From Sulfurospirillum diekertiae (GTDB lineage: Bacteria; Campylobacterota; Campylobacteria; Campylobacterales; Sulfurospirillaceae), in contig NZ_CP021416.1 in assembly GCF_002162315.1 (NCBI RefSeq), positions 2,492,207 to 2,556,206 of the forward strand: a stretch of 64,000 bases of DNA, read 5' to 3'. The first letter of the stretch is position 1. Every line of letters starts with the position of its first letter. The position numbers and the translations under genes are program-made. Below the pieces are notes generated by a model that worked only from the letters and a program-made list of their open reading frames with translations, searched no databases and was not told the DNA's origin. This document shows, piece by piece, positions 62,086-64,000 of this stretch.

Positions 62086-62119
62086 GAAGATACCCTTAAT
62101 CGGGCATCTTCTTTTTTGT
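62084..62119 (+). terminator. Terminator after the methyltransferase
   Basis: AAGAAGATACCC (62084-62095) pairs with GGGCATCTTCTT (62102-62113), followed by TTTTTTG. It ends the ModE-linked cluster. Confidence 0.8.
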
Positions 62120-62329
62120 TTATTCTTTAATCAGTAAAACACTGACGGCTTTAACAATGACTTTGACTTTATCACCCTCTTTCAGCCCCATCTCTTCGAT
62201 GGATTCCATCGTCATAACCGAACTCATTTTATTGGCAATGATGTCGCCCACATCGACTTGACACATCACTTCACCTTTTTTGATCTTTTTAACCGTTGCA
62301 GTGATTTCATTTCGTGCGCCGTATTTCAT
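62120..62329 (-). CDS. Mop-domain molybdate-binding protein (molbindin)
   Basis: A 69-residue single Mop/TOBE domain: ARNEITATVKKIKKGEVMCQVDVG, then NKMSSVMTMESIEEMGLKEGDKVKVIVKAVSVLLIKE. Such proteins form rings that store molybdate or tungstate. It follows cysA by 87 bases on the minus strand. Its place between the ModE cluster and an oxyanion importer suggests that the importer may handle molybdate as well as sulfate. Confidence 0.88.
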   Translation of the reverse strand: MKYGARNEITATVKKIKKGEVMCQVDVGDIIANKMSSVMTMESIEEMGLKEGDKVKVIVKAVSVLLIKE

Positions 62330-62416
62330 CGTAGCTCCTTGTGGTAGATTGATAACAAAATGCTACTCCAAAGCCTTATAACCTGTCAATTCCGAACGCT
62401 TTACATGTAAAGATTT

Positions 62417-63496
62417 TTAGATGACATAATCGTTCCAAGAAGCCTCATTTGTATAAATGCGTGCATTGGAAAAATGAACAAATAAAGCGCCATTTTCATA
62501 CGCTTTAATTGCTTGCCATTCCGTTTTTGAAATCTCCGCTTCAACCTTTTGGTGCTCATGCAGTGTTTCAAGCTCAACTCTTACGCGAGGACCTACCAAT
62601 CTCCAACCAATCAGCTTCGCCTCGATGCCACCACCAAGGGCATTATCAATACTAATATGAATCTCATGCGGACGAACAAAAAGCGATGCCTCTTTAGAAC
62701 TTCCAAGATCAGGCGTATTCAGTTCTGTATTTTCAAGATGCAGCGAGCCTTGTTCCACACGTGCATGAAAGAGATTGACATTGCCCAAAAAGCTATAGAC
62801 AAACGGATTGGCAGGTCTGTCGTACACCTCTTCAGGAGTACCGATTTGCTCGATTTTTCCTTGATTCATCACAACGATTTTATCGGAAACTTCAAGCGCC
62901 TCTTCTTGGTCGTGGGTTACAAACACGCTGGTAATGTGAATCTCATCGTGCAAAGCTCTTAACCACTGGCGCAATTCTTGGCGTACTTTGGCATCAAGCG
63001 CACCAAAAGGCTCATCGAGTAACAAGACTTTTGGCTCAACTGCAAGCGCACGCGCTAAAGCAACACGTTGACGTTGACCACCTGAGAGTTGCGATGGATA
63101 GCGATTGGCGATCCAGTCGAGTTGAATGAGCTTAAGAAGCTTATGTACCCGCTCTTTGATCTCCTCTTCACTCGGGCGTGTTGCTTTAGGGCGCACTCTT
63201 AAACCAAAGGCGACGTTTTCAAACACGCTCATGTGACGAAAAAGCGCGTAGTGCTGAAAAACAAACCCCACGCCTCGGTCACGTACGTGCGTTGCGGTGG
63301 TATCTTCTCCGTTAAAATAGATCGTTCCGCTATCGGCCTCTTCCAGCCCTGCGATAATGCGAAGCAAGGTTGTTTTGCCTGAGCCTGAAGGTCCAAGAAG
63401 TGCTACGAGCTCGCCATCGGGAATGGTTAAGTTAATGTTATCTAATGCTACAAAATTATCAAAACGCTTGTTAATCTGTGAAATCTGAATACTCAT
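62417..63496 (-). CDS. cysA: Sulfate/molybdate-type ABC transporter ATPase (CysA-like)
   Basis: A 359-residue ATPase: Walker [11 protein letters not shown]-loop [12 protein letters not shown], signature [16 protein letters not shown], Walker [12 protein letters not shown] and a C-terminal TOBE-type part with [34 protein letters not shown]. The sequence is closest to CysA of sulfate/thiosulfate importers. Its neighbours are CysW and a Mop protein. Confidence in sulfate as the only substrate is moderate. A copy of TTACATGTAA lies seven bases after the stop codon. Confidence 0.85.
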   Translation of the reverse strand: MSIQISQINKRFDNFVALDNINLTIPDGELVALLGPSGSGKTTLLRIIAGLEEADSGTIYFNGEDTTATHVRDRGVGFVFQHYALFRHMSVFENVAFGLRVRPKATRPSEEEIKERVHKLLKLIQLDWIANRYPSQLSGGQRQRVALARALAVEPKVLLLDEPFGALDAKVRQELRQWLRALHDEIHITSVFVTHDQEEALEVSDKIVVMNQGKIEQIGTPEEVYDRPANPFVYSFLGNVNLFHARVEQGSLHLENTELNTPDLGSSKEASLFVRPHEIHISIDNALGGGIEAKLIGWRLVGPRVRVELETLHEHQKVEAEISKTEWQAIKAYENGALFVHFSNARIYTNEASWNDYVI

Positions 63497-63505
63497 GGTT
63501 TATCC

Positions 63506-64000
63506 TTAGTGGGCAAGTGAGCGTTTTTTACCGATGCGCCACTCAATGAAACTTTTTAACACCAATGTCACCAGTGCTAAAAGGGTTAAAAGTGAAGCAA
63601 CCGCAAAAGCCGCGGTGAAAAGGTACTCGCCGTATAAAATCTCTACATGTAAAGGCATTGTTGTCGTTAAGCCTCTGATATGACCTGAAACAACCGCAAC
63701 CGCTCCAAACTCGCCCATGGCTCTCGCGTTACTGAGAATAACACCATAAAGCAGACCCCATTTGATGTTGGGAAGCGTCACTTTCCAAAACGTTTGCCAC
63801 CCTGAGGCGCCGAGTGTTAAGGCAGACTCTTCTTCATCTTTGCCTTGCTCTTGCATCAAAGGAATGATCTCACGTGCCACAAAGGGCGAGGTGATAAACA
63901 GCGTCGCAATTATAATGCCCGGAGTCGCAAAGACAATGCGAATATCATGCGAGCCTAACCACGCCCCAAACCAACCTTGACTTCCAAATAAAAGCACAAA
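63506..64000 (-). CDS. cysW: Sulfate-type ABC transporter permease (CysW-like), C-terminal part
   Basis: The last 164 residues or so of a permease that continues beyond the window. Helices and the EAA loop are visible: [58 protein letters not shown], which is the CysW pattern ([10 protein letters not shown]). The C-terminus is basic ([12 protein letters not shown]). It lies nine bases before cysA. Confidence 0.87.
   Translation of the reverse strand, partial: FVLLFGSQGWFGAWLGSHDIRIVFATPGIIIATLFITSPFVAREIIPLMQEQGKDEEESALTLGASGWQTFWKVTLPNIKWGLLYGVILSNARAMGEFGAVAVVSGHIRGLTTTMPLHVEILYGEYLFTAAFAVASLLTLLALVTLVLKSFIEWRIGKKRSLAH

Larger units (their letters stand above)
612..62410. repeat. Dispersed palindrome TTACATGTAA, 25 copies
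   Basis: First base of each 10-base copy: 613, 2441, 3353, 4158, 11190, 13248, 16650, 23720, 24277, 25791, 32324, 33947, 35486, 37005, 38132, 43961, 44085, 48069, 48455, 50672, 53982, 55595, 58336, 60603 and 62401. Most extend to TTTACATGTAAA. Eleven lie in coding frames, 14 between genes. Near-copies (CTACATGTAA) occur at about 15452 and 63643. Copies 38132 and 44085 are part of the long repeat. Confidence 0.9.

Noticed and set aside
62417-63496. ModC, a dedicated molybdate ATPase
   Set aside because: The sequence and the CysW neighbour fit the sulfate family better, though the Mop gene next door keeps molybdate possible.
1-64000. A CRISPR array, rRNA operon or insertion sequence
   Set aside because: No spaced short repeat array, no rRNA sequence and no transposase frame was seen in the window.

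Overview
The window looks like a chromosome segment of a Campylobacterota (epsilonproteobacterial) anaerobe, most likely Sulfurospirillum or a close relative. The reasons are the A+T-rich coding style, the Wolinella/Campylobacter-type membrane formate dehydrogenase operon with a TorD-like chaperone and a small Tat protein, the Tup tungstate transporter, selenium genes (tRNA-Sec, selD, yedF, an in-frame UGA in fdhA), and many respiratory and chemosensory genes. The genus assignment is inference; no rRNA is present.

Layout. 1-7.6 kb: a cut-off stress-type coiled-coil gene, a DUF3185 membrane protein, an orphan TOPRIM protein between two 22-bp direct repeats, an amino-acid ABC binding protein and permease, a TPR membrane protein and an RND exporter. 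7.9-13.2 kb: tRNA-Sec carrying a small integrated element (tyrosine integrase, AlpA-like regulator, two paralogous DNA-binding-like proteins, a structured non-coding stretch, a coiled-coil gene). 13.3-24.2 kb: OprD-like porin, DinB polymerase, an mgtA Mg2+ ATPase behind an unusual leader, a CDF transporter, YccF, DedA, DUF4337, an exported Ppx/GppA-like protein, a zinc ribbon protein and a YjfB-like protein. 24.2-33.6 kb: selD, yedF, a solute-binding protein beside a frameshifted diguanylate cyclase, MarR-MFS, small membrane proteins and a frameshifted AI-2E family gene. 33.7-48.1 kb: tupABC, a ModE-like regulator, fdhD, the selenocysteine FDH operon fdhCBA-tat-torD, then a second FDH copy in which fdhA is intact with Cys for Sec but fdhB, fdhC and the small Tat gene are broken. 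48.4-62.1 kb: a TonB/ExbBD system, a TonB-dependent receptor, a FecCD-type ABC importer, two extended group II truncated globins, a flavin monooxygenase-like protein, ModE, a second binding protein, a radical SAM/binding-protein fusion and a methyltransferase. 62.1-64 kb: a Mop protein and the cysA/cysW end of a sulfate-type importer.

How the parts fit. Formate dehydrogenase needs Sec, molybdopterin and W or Mo. The window supplies selenophosphate (SelD), tRNA-Sec, tungstate uptake (TupABC), FdhD, a Tat chaperone and two ModE-family regulators. The 48-62 kb cluster carries 24-bp ModE-type boxes at four start points, with a spacing equal to the E. coli modA operator. My main hypothesis is that it is a ModE-controlled, TonB-energised system for taking up and handling a molybdenum or tungsten complex; its globins and its radical SAM/binding-protein fusion are not part of any system I know.

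Two signals are not explained by genes. The palindrome TTACATGTAA occurs 25 times, both inside and between genes. The mgtA leader holds a short ORF interlocked with three complementary segments and a hairpin over the mgtA ribosome site. Several frameshifts sit in A/T homopolymers, so either the assembly has homopolymer errors or these genes are truly broken.
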